This document shows, piece after piece, positions 20,629-30,801 of a stretch of 64,000 nucleotides of DNA. Source of the stretch: Leishmania infantum JPCM5 (taxonomy: Eukaryota > Euglenozoa > Kinetoplastea > Trypanosomatida > Trypanosomatidae); assembly GCF_000002875.2 (NCBI RefSeq), contig NC_009393.2, positions 506,001 through 570,000 of the forward strand. Direction: 5' to 3'. Under the pieces are notes generated by a model, which saw only the letters and a list, made by a program, of their open reading frames with translations, did no database searches and had not been told where the DNA came from. The translations under genes and the position numbers were made by a program. Within the stretch, counting starts at the first letter, position 1. Every line of letters begins with the position of its first letter.

Positions 20629-22614
20629 TCACTCCCTCGCCGTTACGTAGATGGTCAGCACCAGAAATGTTAGTCCGACACCACCGCCGATGAGGGCACC
20701 GCCAGAGCCGGCGTCACACATGAAGTAGGAGTCGCTCACCTTCACGCAGAGGGCGCCGGAGAGGATCATCGTTAGCGGGTTAAGACACACCAGCGCTGCT
20801 GTCGTCGCCACGCCCAAGATCATGTTCGATGCCGTCTTGAAGATGATCTGTGCGAATAGCATCATGACCCACATAACACCGGCAAAGATGTGGCACAGGA
20901 AGGCGTAGCGGAGGAAGTGGTCGTGCATCCGCTGGAAGGTGCTTCGCACCTGTGCGTACGTCGTCACCAGTGGCACATAGTACCACTTCCACGCCGCTGC
21001 ATTGCCGTACCACAACTCGGTCGACTTGGGCGGATTCTCCGTCGTTTCGCGATGAATGGCTGAGCTGCAGCGCATGCTAATGGTGGAGAAGGTCGCCGGC
21101 CGCTTGGACGGGTCGAGCCAATCTGCGGTGGTGGGGTAGAGCCGATCGCGCCTCGCCTTGACGCTCGAGTACACGGCCTGCGTCAGCGCCACCACCTGCG
21201 GGTGGCCTGACTTGTTGCACCACAGCCCACTAATCTGCACGCTGTCGAAGAAAGGATCGAACGATGTGGCGTAGCGAGTGCCAACGTCCCTGCCCGTCAG
21301 GAGCGCCGACTCATTCTGGAAAACCGCCGAGGAGTAGTTTGCATCGAAGTACATAAGAACAAAGCATGTGGGCGCTGCGTCGTAGCCCTCGTCGCTTTTC
21401 GGCACACAATATGGTATCAGTTGCTTTTCGCTTTCGTCGAGGGTGATGGGCCGCCACCGCAGGTCGCTCAGCTCCGCCGGCACCAGCACGAAGCTCGGCA
21501 GGTTCTTGCTCGAGTACGCCTCGCATGGTGCCGACATCGTGAGGTCGATGGTCGGCCCATCCAGCACGTGCCTGGAAGCCCGGACGCGGGTGAAAGCGAG
21601 GGCCGAGATGGTGCCCAGGACCATGCTGCACACGAGCATGAACACACACCACGCGAGGATGCGCATGGTGCTGTGCTTGTTCGTGCTCGAGACGGAGCTG
21701 CCAGCCAGCGGAAAGATGACAAGGGTTATCTCCAGAAGCGTTGCAACAATGAGCAGCACGAAGGTCGTGATGCCGAGGCTCAAGTCGGAGCTGAGCGCCG
21801 TGCGGAGAAACCCCAAGAAGTAGGCGACGACAAAGTTTGCCGTGAGCATCACCCCCACCATAATCCCTGTCGCGACACACCACCGAATGTGCCTCGCTGT
21901 GCCGATGATGTACTCTTTCTTCTTGTAGTCCTCGACCTTCATGCGCTCTCGAATGTACTCGTCACGCGTCACGACCTTTGTCTTCGCGACGATGCGGCGC
22001 ACGTAGTGCGGTAGGTTCGCCTGCTTCCTCCATTCCCTGCAGCGGAAATACGTCCAATGCGGTGCCAAGTTCGCATAAAAGCGCCAGAAGCGGCACACGC
22101 TGCCGAGCTGAACAATGTCTGCGTGCGTGCCCGTGTCTACGTAGAGCAGTATGATGCACACAATGTCTGCCGAGAACGGGCCCGTATTCACTGGCAGCAT
22201 CGCCTCTGCCGCGTTGTCGCCATCGCCATCGCCGCCGCGACCAGCCCGGGCGTGCAATCGGCTGCGCGCGTCGTTTGCGGTGATGCAGGAGCGGAAGTGC
22301 ACCACCGCGCGCGGCTGCCCGGTGAAGGTGAAGTCGCCTGAAGCTTCCCGCAAGTGATGCATACGCACCGACGTCGTGGTGACCGGGTACGACGAGGAGT
22401 ACGTGCGTGTTTCAGCGGTGGTACTTGTCTCTGATAACACGTCATCGATGCGGGCCACGTTCAGCGACGGAGTCAGCACCGGGGTGACGACACGCCGCTC
22501 TGACTGCTCCCTCTCCGCGCCGTGCGCCGCTGCCCCATCGCGGGACTGCGGATGGAGCTCATCGTAGACTACGCCTATAGAGTCGAGCGAGATGGTACGC
22601 TTGAAAAACCCCAT
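20629..22614 (-). CDS. F-box-like domain fused to a six-helix membrane protein
   Basis: A 661-residue protein. Residues 1-145 are disordered. Residues 146-190 form an F-box-like segment (ADIVCIILLYVD, then IVQLGSVCRFWRFYA), the fold that binds Skp1 in SCF ubiquitin ligases. After a basic linker come three membrane helices at about 246-270, 281-304 and 318-341, a loop of some 220 residues with sequons (NYS, NES, NKS) and cysteines that is probably luminal or extracellular, then three more helices before the C-terminus. The F-box would face the cytosol. The start is the ATG of MGFFKRT; the codon further up is not ATG. F-box plus multi-pass membrane architecture is uncommon. The F-box call is by pattern and needs a profile search. 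Confidence 0.8.
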   Translation of the reverse strand: MGFFKRTISLDSIGVVYDELHPQSRDGAAAHGAEREQSERRVVTPVLTPSLNVARIDDVLSETSTTAETRTYSSSYPVTTTSVRMHHLREASGDFTFTGQPRAVVHFRSCITANDARSRLHARAGRGGDGDGDNAAEAMLPVNTGPFSADIVCIILLYVDTGTHADIVQLGSVCRFWRFYANLAPHWTYFRCREWRKQANLPHYVRRIVAKTKVVTRDEYIRERMKVEDYKKKEYIIGTARHIRWCVATGIMVGVMLTANFVVAYFLGFLRTALSSDLSLGITTFVLLIVATLLEITLVIFPLAGSSVSSTNKHSTMRILAWCVFMLVCSMVLGTISALAFTRVRASRHVLDGPTIDLTMSAPCEAYSSKNLPSFVLVPAELSDLRWRPITLDESEKQLIPYCVPKSDEGYDAAPTCFVLMYFDANYSSAVFQNESALLTGRDVGTRYATSFDPFFDSVQISGLWCNKSGHPQVVALTQAVYSSVKARRDRLYPTTADWLDPSKRPATFSTISMRCSSAIHRETTENPPKSTELWYGNAAAWKWYYVPLVTTYAQVRSTFQRMHDHFLRYAFLCHIFAGVMWVMMLFAQIIFKTASNMILGVATTAALVCLNPLTMILSGALCVKVSDSYFMCDAGSGGALIGGGVGLTFLVLTIYVTARE

Positions 22615-23384
22615 ATGCCCCAACGTTCGCTGTGCGGCCTATGTGGCGCGACACATGAACACAACAAGAGGCGTTGCTGCCCTAAGCAGAAGAACGAGTA
22701 GTGAGAAAGGGTGTGCGGCGGGGTGGGCCTCTCCCTTTCCGTCCGAGTCTTAGATTTGGTGTGGATGCGCCAAACAGCAGAGAACCTGTGCACGGAGGCT
22801 CGGAGCACCTTCCCGCCGTGACAGGGGCACAGAGGAGAGGTATGGGCAGTCGAAGGCAGAGCAGTGACAGTCACTTCTGAGCGGGGTACGCAATGTAGCA
22901 AACAACATGAGACGCACTCCAGGTGCTGAAGATGCGACTCCCTACCGACCACGCCGTGCAGGTCAGCGCACAAGGCGCCGCACACCCACACGCACACTTA
23001 CAGTTTTGCAAGCTGATCGAGCGAATTTCTTCACTGCGTGCCGATTTCTTCTCTGCGCTCGCTTCAGGGCTCGCCACACACCACACATGCACGTCTGTGG
23101 GGCGGTGCGGCCACGCCCATACGTGGGGGTCTCCGGCTGCGTTCACGGCTGCATCAGCCAGCGAGAATGCACGCTTACGACGTCAGCTGCACGAGCAGGT
23201 CACTTTAGTCGGACAAGCCAAGCAACGCAAGGAAAGAGCGTTAGACACCGGCAACGAGCGGCTGCGTGCAGTCGTGCGCACACGCCTCCCTCGAGGCCGT
23301 GATGGCTTTCCACCGCAGGGCCTCTTCTTCACGTTTTTTCGCGGTCCCTTTGTCAAAACACCTCGGCCACGGTGCTCGACGGCC
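22615..23384. other. Intergenic, nothing recognised
   Basis: A 770-base spacer between the GH47-like gene and the F-box/membrane gene. It is pyrimidine-rich on the minus strand next to the F-box start, as expected for a trans-splice acceptor region. No gene or repeat is recognised. Confidence 0.55.
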
Positions 23385-24995
23385 CTACAGCGCTGCTGGC
23401 GTGTTCGGCACTGGCACCAGGTGCCCAGTGACGGGCGAGACGATGGTGGTAGTGGCCAAACCGCACATCCTCCGCGACCCTCGCGAGCCGCGGTACACAA
23501 GACAGTCCATGCGGTGGAACAGAAGCCAAAGAGTGCGCAGCTCGCGAATATGGCGCCGCCACGGCGTGGCAGAGGTGATGTCTGTTTTGCGCAATCCGCA
23601 ATGGTCAGAAGTATCCTGCCGCATCACGAGTACTGACCACAGACCGTACATGGCATCATGCGTTGTCTGGTACAACTCGTAGAAAGACTCCAGGAGCACA
23701 CCGGGAACGTCGCAGTAAGAGGACCGCAGCGACGCACTAGTGTCGTCGTTGGTGGCGCGTGTGTAGCCGGGCACGGGACCAGAGCCGGTGACGTAGACGG
23801 CGCTACGCAGCTTGCGGCCGGCTGGTTCGGCGTACAGCTGGAAGCACGAGGTGGCCAGCGCTTCAGCGGCCTGCAGCACATCGTCTTCACTGTACCGTGC
23901 AGAGGATGGGCGTGCCGGGTAACGATGTGCGCCGTAGCGGATGCCTTGGGCTAACACTCCAGCCAGCGCGCACATGCGTGGTGTGGCTACTGGCACCAAG
24001 GCTTCTGCACGAGAGCCTACGAACGTGAAGTTCATTGCCTGCACCCCCGCGGTGACGGTGCGCGTGTAGAAGAGATCCTGCACAATCGACATCACAGCCG
24101 CATCGTATGCCTCCACAAGCTGCTTGTCCGAGTCCCGCCGTCCACCCCGCACCCACAACTGCAGCAAGAGACGCGCGAAAGGAACTACCGCATCGTAGGT
24201 GCCGGACCGCAAGGGGAGAAGGTGCGAGTCATGCAGCGGCGGCACCGCTGCTGCCTGCTCGCCAGGATGCCAGAAAGACTCACTGGCATTACGCAAGGTG
24301 TCGTGCGCCGCCGTGATGCTGTCAGTGGTGAACGAGGCACCGCCGGCAGTGACGCAGCTCCACACCTCACGGCTGAATGCTGACCACGAGGCAGCTGAAG
24401 TCACTGCCGGCGCTGGTGTTTCGGGCATGCCCTTCAAGAATTCCCGCACCTCGTCCGCCTCACCGGCAGCACCCTTCATCGACCACACCACTGCAGCACT
24501 TTCGAGTGCCTCGCGCACGGCAGCAAGCGCCTCTGAGGGCGCCGTAGATGCCGCTGTGCTCAGCGCCGCTTCAGCCGCCGCCTTCAGTTCCTTTGCCGTT
24601 GGCGTCCACTCAGTGCTGACACCAGTAAGCAACACGAGATCCCACGCAGCAAGTTGTGCCTCGGGTAAGTGCTCCGTGAAGGGCATCACCTTCGTGAGTG
24701 ACGCGGTAACGTACTCCATAGCTTCCTTTATGATGTGTACCTCAGAGATTGGGGCAGCCGGCCAGCGGTGCGGCCAGAAGACTTCTTCCGGGATCGAGCT
24801 CGTCGCATGCTTCACCTCCGCTGCTGACACCTTCGCCTTGGCGCGGTCTCTTACGCCGGTGGCCAGGCTCTCGGCGATCAGGCTGAGTACAAGGATGTAT
24901 GCCACGACGCCCAGCACCGCAAACACGATATAGCGGTCAAGAAGGCGCGATTGGTACCTAATGCGTCGCCGCTGCATCGGCGTGCAGAAATTCAT
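23385..24995 (-). CDS. GH47 (class I alpha-mannosidase)-like type II membrane protein, probably inactive
   Basis: A 536-residue protein with a signal anchor at about residues 22-42 (YIVFAVLGVVAYILVLSLIA), so a type II Golgi/ER-style topology. The C-terminal half matches glycoside hydrolase family 47 by motif order: LLLQLWVRGGRRD near 277-287, FTFVGS near 323-328, MCALAGVLAQGI near 341-352, ATSCFQLYAEP near 381-391, LLESFYELYQTTHD near 434-447, and a LRTLWLLF end. In active GH47 enzymes the catalytic acids sit in a GDSYYEYL-type motif and an LRPETVES-type motif. Here these read SGTYDAVV and CDVPGVLLES, so both acids look replaced. The N-terminal half is hardly conserved. It may be an EDEM-like glycoprotein quality-control factor without hydrolase activity. 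The starts at 24995 and 24977 are both possible. Confidence 0.7.
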   Translation of the reverse strand: MNFCTPMQRRRIRYQSRLLDRYIVFAVLGVVAYILVLSLIAESLATGVRDRAKAKVSAAEVKHATSSIPEEVFWPHRWPAAPISEVHIIKEAMEYVTASLTKVMPFTEHLPEAQLAAWDLVLLTGVSTEWTPTAKELKAAAEAALSTAASTAPSEALAAVREALESAAVVWSMKGAAGEADEVREFLKGMPETPAPAVTSAASWSAFSREVWSCVTAGGASFTTDSITAAHDTLRNASESFWHPGEQAAAVPPLHDSHLLPLRSGTYDAVVPFARLLLQLWVRGGRRDSDKQLVEAYDAAVMSIVQDLFYTRTVTAGVQAMNFTFVGSRAEALVPVATPRMCALAGVLAQGIRYGAHRYPARPSSARYSEDDVLQAAEALATSCFQLYAEPAGRKLRSAVYVTGSGPVPGYTRATNDDTSASLRSSYCDVPGVLLESFYELYQTTHDAMYGLWSVLVMRQDTSDHCGLRKTDITSATPWRRHIRELRTLWLLFHRMDCLVYRGSRGSRRMCGLATTTIVSPVTGHLVPVPNTPAAL

Positions 24996-26740
24996 ATGTG
25001 CGAGAGATGCGAAGCACCGGAGGGGGCCGGCGAACAGCATGTGACGATAGGATGTGCAGCAGACCCGGAGTGATAGCCTACCTGCCCACTTTCTCTGTCG
25101 GCGCCGGTATCCCGGTGTGCCCGTATGCTGAGCATCAACGTGAAAAGCAGTGAAAAAGGAGGAGGAGATGGAAGGGGGCTGAGTGGCTCGTGAGAGAACG
25201 AAGTGACCGGCGCAGGAGATCAGCCAAGGGGCCTGCGCCGTGGACAGCGGAAAGGTGCAACAAAGGAAAGCCATGGCAACTCATGGCTTCTCCATCACCA
25301 GCGCTTCCCGACGCGATTCAAACCACGACGCGGCTTGAGGCGGCATCACGCCAAGAAGCATTGCCTCATGTGCACCAGTCCTGACTTGCCGGTGACGCGG
25401 CGGTTCACAAGGAGAAAGGAGGCCTTCCTAACAGAGAAGTAGGGAAGATCGGAAGTCGTTGAGCCCACACGCATGTCACCTGGCTTCTTCTCCTTTCCTC
25501 ACACGGGTGCATGCGCGCGGGGCGGGGCGTAGTTGAGCAAGAGGGCGGATGCTATAGCGCACTTTGCTGCTTGCCCTCGGTGCACGCAACGCGTCTGCAG
25601 GGAGACGATACGCGTGTGACCAGCGCTACTCTCCGTGCTCTGAGCAGCGCGCCGCTCCCTGGACCATGCGTAGGCATCCGAGCGTGGTGCATTGGCGCAG
25701 CTGAGCCCGGCAATGCGAGCACACGCGCTCTTGTGCCTCGACGTCCTCCTGCGACAGCGCTCACAGGCACCCGAGCGTCTGGCACGCCGAAGCAAAGAGT
25801 GCCGGCGCTGGCGGCGAGCCTTCCGCCCCAGGCAGCCAATGCGAGGCGCAGACACCTGCCTCACGCTCGGTGCACCCGCCAGCAGACGCCGAACTATCGT
25901 CACCGCGGTGGTGTGACACGGTCTACACTGCCGCGACATCCGTACCGAATAGAAACGAGAGTACGGTCACATCTTCCCACACGCTCTTCGACAGCGGAAG
26001 CAGCTGCAAGAGGCGGTCACGCGCACCCACCAGCATCGCAAAAGCCGCGACAATGGACGGCGCCTCCGAGGCAGAGACAGGCCCACTTGCCTTTTCGGAG
26101 TGAATGCGAAGGGCCTGCGCGGGAAAAGCGCTTTGTGTGAAATCGCGCGACAAGGGCCCCCCGCTGGGAGAGACGCAGGACGTCTCTATGAGAGGAGCAC
26201 GACACAATACGTTGGGCTACATCAAAGGCAGACATGCGCGCCAGCGATGCACGGCCGGCCATCCACACGGAAAGACTGTCTCTGTACTTGTCGAGAAACC
26301 CCATCTGAGGAGGGATGGGGGCAGGGAAGAAGAATGGAAGACGCAAGAGCGCGCTCGCAAGGAGGGCGACATCAAAACGCGCGCCTGAAAGCCGTCAGAC
26401 GTCACTGTGCTCGCCAAGAAGGCTCTCCGTCGCTCGGGCAGCGCGGAAGAGACCCGCTTGTCGAGTGCACCCTTACGCAGGGAACATCCCCCTGGGTGAG
26501 AATACATCAACGCGGAGCTGGAGGAAGAGAGGAAGGCCCTCACGCGTGCATGCACTCAACCTTTGGCGTCTTTCCGTTTGTTTGTTAGTGGGAGTGTGTG
26601 AAGAGAGAGGGGGTGTGGCGCCCGCAGGCGAAGCCAAGAAGAGCAGCCACCGCCCCTCTGTGAAGACGAGCTCGCACGTGTAACGCCGCGCATCATCATA
26701 TCACGGGCCCGCGCCCGTGCACTGCATCGGGCTCGCACGC
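24996..26740. other. Intergenic region with a possible broken small gene
   Basis: A 1.7 kb spacer. It contains the frameshifted minus-strand candidate at 25923-26304. Other open frames between 25499 and 25923 are Arg-rich and look like chance readings of GC-rich DNA. Confidence 0.5.
25923..26304 (-). pseudogene. Possible frameshifted small protein gene
   Basis: An ATG at 26304 opens a protein-like segment (MGFLDKYRDSLSVWMAGRA, then MSAFDVAQRIVSCSSHRDV) that turns into nonsense after about 60 codons. The next frame then carries a coherent continuation with PSIVAAFAMLVGARDRLLQL and SVWEDVTVLSFLFG to a stop at 25923. Together they would give a protein of about 127 residues with amphipathic or hydrophobic C-terminal helices. 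The frame change falls near 26120-26150. No family is recognised; a peroxisomal Pex11-like membrane protein was considered but not supported. It could be a real frameshift or a sequencing error. Confidence 0.35.
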
Positions 26741-28462
26741 TCACAGCTGCTGCGGGGGGAACACCTTTTTGCTTTTGTACCGATCTCGCTCCAGTTGCTC
26801 GCGCTGCTCGCGCAGATGCTGAAGCCCCTCTGGCACACCGACTACGAACTCACCAGGCCGCCCCTTGCGCCGCACATCCGTCAGATGCGCGATTCGGCTG
26901 CGAAGACTGCGACTCCACAGCAGTGCCGCCTCGCGGTTCTTCTCTTCGTTGCTGCGCAGAAAACCAAAGCGCCACAGCCACTGCACCTCCTGCTCCATCT
27001 CCTGCTGCCCGACAGCTGTTGGCGACGCAGGGTCGAAGGTACCGCAGCGGGTGCTAGCTCTGAAGCTTGTGGAAGGAGTGTGGCCCGTCTGCTGCGCGGC
27101 TTCCTCATCCTCGTGGCAGGCATACAGCTCCCAGTACTGGCGCTTCTCAATGCGGTGCACTTCGTCAGCCACGGCAGCCGCCTTGCCAGACAATCGACCG
27201 CGCTCGTGCTCGGCGGTAGGTTTCGACGGTCGGGGCAGGTCACCAAACAAGCACCCGCGTTGACCTATGTGGTTGTACCGCAGTACCAGCTCCTCGCCTG
27301 CCTCGATTGTGCGCGAGGCTGTGACGCAGACGTCGCCGCTGTCCTCGCGCTGGTAGACAACGTTGGCATTCGCGCGGCTTGTGTGGTTCAGCATGTCCAC
27401 CAACGGTACGATCGACAGCTGCGGAGGCCCAGGACGGCGCCAGTTCAGGTTGACCGCACGGGAGCGAGTCATAAAGTGCGCCCAACGCAGGGCGCTCTCT
27501 TCACCAAGCCAAGCAGCGGAGTCTTGCACTGCCTCCAAGTTGGACGCGCACGACCCACAAGACGGGAGCAGCAGCACTGGCAGCAAGGCGTCCACAAAGT
27601 GCGTCTGCAGCTGCCGCTCCCACGTCATGAAGAGGTGGAGGGCGCCTTCCTCCGCTTCTGCGACGCCGCCGCGCGCACGCTGTGACTGGCGCTGCCGCTG
27701 CGTCAGGGCCGACATGCGCCCCTTGAAATAATTCGTGAGCACCGTTGGCGTGAGGGCCGTCTCCATCTCCGGTCGGCGCAGGTCAGCGAGCTCTAACTCA
27801 CCCTGCTCCACCGCCTGCACCATGAGCTCTGTCGAGGCCGCCGCCACATCTTCACCAGGGGCGACTTCTTTTGTGCGCTGCCCAAGCCGCAGTCGGCGAG
27901 GGAGCGGCTCGACGTTGTCGTGACTGAGGAAGCTGCTGCGCAGCAGTGCACCCATTGGTGGGGGTCGGCGCGGCAGTGCATCGGCCCACGCACGCAGTGG
28001 GCTCTCGGCAGGCAGGACGCCAGCGTTCAGCGGGCTGCGTGTGAGATACAGAGCCACCGTCACCAGCAGTGCGTCGCGGGAGAGCAGCAGGTGTGGCGGC
28101 ACCGAGACTGCCGAGGGAAGAGATGAAATGCGGCTGACCAGATCATCGAAGCGCTGCGCGGCGAGCGGCTGGAGGCCAGTTGCCGCGGTCGCGTCCGTTT
28201 GTGACGGCTCTCCGCGACAGGCTCGCCGCAGCAGCTGTGAGGCGCGCTCTCCTGTCATGATGCTGTTGCATTTCACAGTACCAAGGTGCTCACCACGGTG
28301 GATGCGGGAGGTGGCAACGATGGTGCGAACCGGCAGTGCTTCACCGGCGGGCGTGCCGTTCGAGTACGGTCGAACGGTTTGCTGCAGCTTTGCGGCTTTG
28401 ATATCGCGCATGCACTGTGACAGCCATTCGCTGCCGCGGTGCAGCGTGCTGGGGGGAGGCAT
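26741..28462 (-). CDS. SET-domain protein, Rubisco-LSMT/SETD3-type lysine methyltransferase-like
   Basis: A 573-residue protein. The C-terminal half of a SET domain is clear: PLVDMLNH at residues 353-360, then NANVVY, then ASRTIEAGEELVLRYN at 382-397 with the catalytic-type Tyr at 396. This is the arrangement of the Rubisco large-subunit/SETD3 group, where the SET domain is split by a helical insert and followed by a substrate-binding domain (here WLWRFGFL at about 496-503). The N-terminal SET strands are expected near residues 44-70 (VRTIVATSRIHRGEHLGTV). Members methylate lysine or, for SETD3, actin histidine; the substrate here is unknown. The start is the Met of MPPPSTLHRG; the long in-frame extension upstream is low complexity. 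Confidence 0.85.
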   Translation of the reverse strand: MPPPSTLHRGSEWLSQCMRDIKAAKLQQTVRPYSNGTPAGEALPVRTIVATSRIHRGEHLGTVKCNSIMTGERASQLLRRACRGEPSQTDATAATGLQPLAAQRFDDLVSRISSLPSAVSVPPHLLLSRDALLVTVALYLTRSPLNAGVLPAESPLRAWADALPRRPPPMGALLRSSFLSHDNVEPLPRRLRLGQRTKEVAPGEDVAAASTELMVQAVEQGELELADLRRPEMETALTPTVLTNYFKGRMSALTQRQRQSQRARGGVAEAEEGALHLFMTWERQLQTHFVDALLPVLLLPSCGSCASNLEAVQDSAAWLGEESALRWAHFMTRSRAVNLNWRRPGPPQLSIVPLVDMLNHTSRANANVVYQREDSGDVCVTASRTIEAGEELVLRYNHIGQRGCLFGDLPRPSKPTAEHERGRLSGKAAAVADEVHRIEKRQYWELYACHEDEEAAQQTGHTPSTSFRASTRCGTFDPASPTAVGQQEMEQEVQWLWRFGFLRSNEEKNREAALLWSRSLRSRIAHLTDVRRKGRPGEFVVGVPEGLQHLREQREQLERDRYKSKKVFPPQQL

Positions 28463-29630
28463 CGCTCCCAAGGGCGGCGGGTCGAGTGCGGAACGCCACC
28501 CGAAGAGGCGCCACAGTCGCACAAAACACCACAGAGGTGCGTCAGGGAGAGGCACTACAGACGGACACGCACAGACGCCTCCGTGCAAGTGGCTGAGCTC
28601 TGAAGGGGGAGAGGAAAACGGGAGGGCGAGCTGAGCGCGCCTGCACGCTCCAAGCAGGGGAGCGACAGCACAAGGGCCACACCGCGCAGGCACAAAAACG
28701 CGGCGGCGTCGCTTGCAGAGGAGATCCCTGCAGAGCTTGCGCGCTCGCTTCGCGCGAGCGACCTGAATCAAACGGCGATGAGTAGAGGAAGAGAGGCAGA
28801 GGGTCGCGCGAAACACAGAGAGAGGACAACGTTGCTGGACTCCACATGAAGAGCTGTATTGGTAGTAAAGTGATAAGACTGCTGCCGAAGGCACTGGAAG
28901 GATGGTGAAGGTAAGAGGGCAGTGAACTGAGGGAGGGGTGGGCAGGTGGGTGGGCTCCAGTGGCGGCATGGCGCGCCAGCGTAGTGGCGCCTTCACACGT
29001 GCGTGTATCTGTGTGTGTTGAATGCGGCATACGTGGACCGTCAAGGCACGCTACCGCGTACACCCATGTCCTGACACTCGCTTGTATCTTATTGGTGCTC
29101 CCTTCGACAGACTGCAGTCCTCACGTTGCAGTCATCGCCAGTGTCGCGGTGCTGCTCCAGTGAAGCTTCTGCATCCGTGTCTAACCTCGTGGAGTAAAGG
29201 CTAAGAAACGCGTTGCGAGAGCCAACTTGCGCACCGCCCTGCGGGCCCGCTCTTACACAAGCTGCACGGGCTCATGTTCAATGAAGCCACGAGGAGGGAA
29301 GTGGGCATGCTGCACTGCTTAGTTAGATCATAATGCAAACATGGAGGAGGAGGGACAACAACACGAGACGTGATGGCAGGGAAGAAACAAAAAGGAGCCG
29401 CGCGCATACACACCTGCACAGACGCTGGGTCGAGTCTGTTTGTCTGTGTGTCTGTGAGGAGAGAAAGGGAGCGGGACGTGCGTGCCTGCCGCAGAGGAGA
29501 CAAGCGCCGCAATGACAAGCGCGCGTGACTGGAAGCCGAAAAAAGCACGACATTACTCATGGAGTCGAGGCGGGATCAGGCGGGGGAATAAAACGAGCAA
29601 CCGAGAAAACAACCACGGCGCCGGCGCGTC
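28463..29630. other. Intergenic, nothing recognised
   Basis: Spacer between the SET-domain gene and the small charged protein gene. It contains pyrimidine-rich (minus strand) stretches next to the SET start and the predicted 3' UTR of the gene ending at 29631. No gene or repeat is supported. Confidence 0.55.
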
Positions 29631-30050
29631 TTAAACGTAGTCCACCGCCATGTCGAAGTCACCGCGCTCGACCTGGCGGCGGGTCTCCTTTAGATCACGC
29701 TGCTCCGCCCGCTCCCTCCTCTGGGCAGCGTGGCGCTCAGAGAATTCGCTACCGAGGGCGGGCTGACGCCCCTTGCCCATCACCGTCTCCTTGAATTCCT
29801 CCACCGTCATGTTGTGCTCCTTGGCCAGCGCCTCGTACTCCTTCTCAATCTCCTCGTTCGTCACCTTCTTCACCTCCTGGGAAACCTTCTTCTTCGTGGT
29901 GCTGATCTCCTTCTCGATGTCCTTCAGACGGGCCTTGTTCTTCACGCCGGCGGCGGCGTACACGTCCTCCGGGATGTTGGCGTCCTTCTGCTGCACACGC
30001 TCGTACAGCTCCCGGAGCGCGTCCAGCTTCTTGGAGTAGTCCACCGGCAT
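29631..30050 (-). CDS. Small charged helical protein, conserved hypothetical
   Basis: A 139-residue, highly charged, almost entirely helical protein with coiled-coil-like heptads (KARLKDIEKEISTTKKKVSQ, then VTNEEIEKEYEALAKEH) and a basic C-terminal stretch (RRERAEQRDLKETRRQVE). It has no signal peptide, membrane helix or cysteine-rich motif. The strong codon bias toward GC-ending codons suggests good expression. Function unknown; cytoskeletal or RNA-binding roles are both imaginable. The start is the Met of MPVDYSKK, because the in-frame residues before it are a Pro/Phe/Leu translation of a pyrimidine tract. Confidence 0.85.
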   Translation of the reverse strand: MPVDYSKKLDALRELYERVQQKDANIPEDVYAAAGVKNKARLKDIEKEISTTKKKVSQEVKKVTNEEIEKEYEALAKEHNMTVEEFKETVMGKGRQPALGSEFSERHAAQRRERAEQRDLKETRRQVERGDFDMAVDYV

Positions 30051-30801
30051 TTGAGCTAGACACAGGCGGCGAAATAGGAAAGGATGCAAGGGAAACAAAA
30101 AAGGTGTGGGAGGAGGAGGGGGCAAGCCGGAACGGCGGGTCCCTCTGTAAACAAGTATGTATGTGTATGCGCGAGCCTGGCTTGGCGTGGCGGTGAACGA
30201 GAGCGAGAGGCGGATACGGTGGAGACCTTGTCATGCAGCGAGGCGAAGCCAAAAGAGGGCGGGGAGGAAACAAGTCTAGCGCAGCAGCGAAGGCATCTCG
30301 TGCACGCACGCGTACGCATGCATACGTTCGCATGCAGTGAGGAGAGATGGTAGAAGAGGCATCATGCAACGCAGTGCGATCGCACTCGCGACACCATGAA
30401 AGGTTTGTGGCTGAAAGAGAGGCTGCCTTGTTGTCGATGCCGAAGGGTAACTTGTTGACAGCGAGTTCGCGCCAGTTGCTCCCTCACTCACCTACCTACA
30501 CGCGCACGCCTTCTACTGCACATGGGTAGCCACGAGGAAATCAAATTTGTTTGTGAATGACGCACACACACACAACGCTACAGACGACCGCATCGCTGGA
30601 GTTGCGCATACACCGTCAGATGCGCACAGTATAGAAGATGAACGACGCGGCCGAGGATGCACAAGAAGGGGCGTGCGTCCGGGGGAAAAGGCAGGGGGCG
30701 CTGAGAGCGGCAGCGGCCTTTAACATCTCTCGATCCTGTTTCTCCTTCCTCATTTCTTGTGCTCCATTCACTTCCGTGCCAGTCGACGAAACGCACACCA
30801 T
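30051..30801. other. Intergenic, nothing recognised
   Basis: A 750-base spacer with purine-rich plus-strand tracts. It should hold the 5' trans-splice region of the 139-residue protein gene and the 3' UTR of COQ4. Confidence 0.55.
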
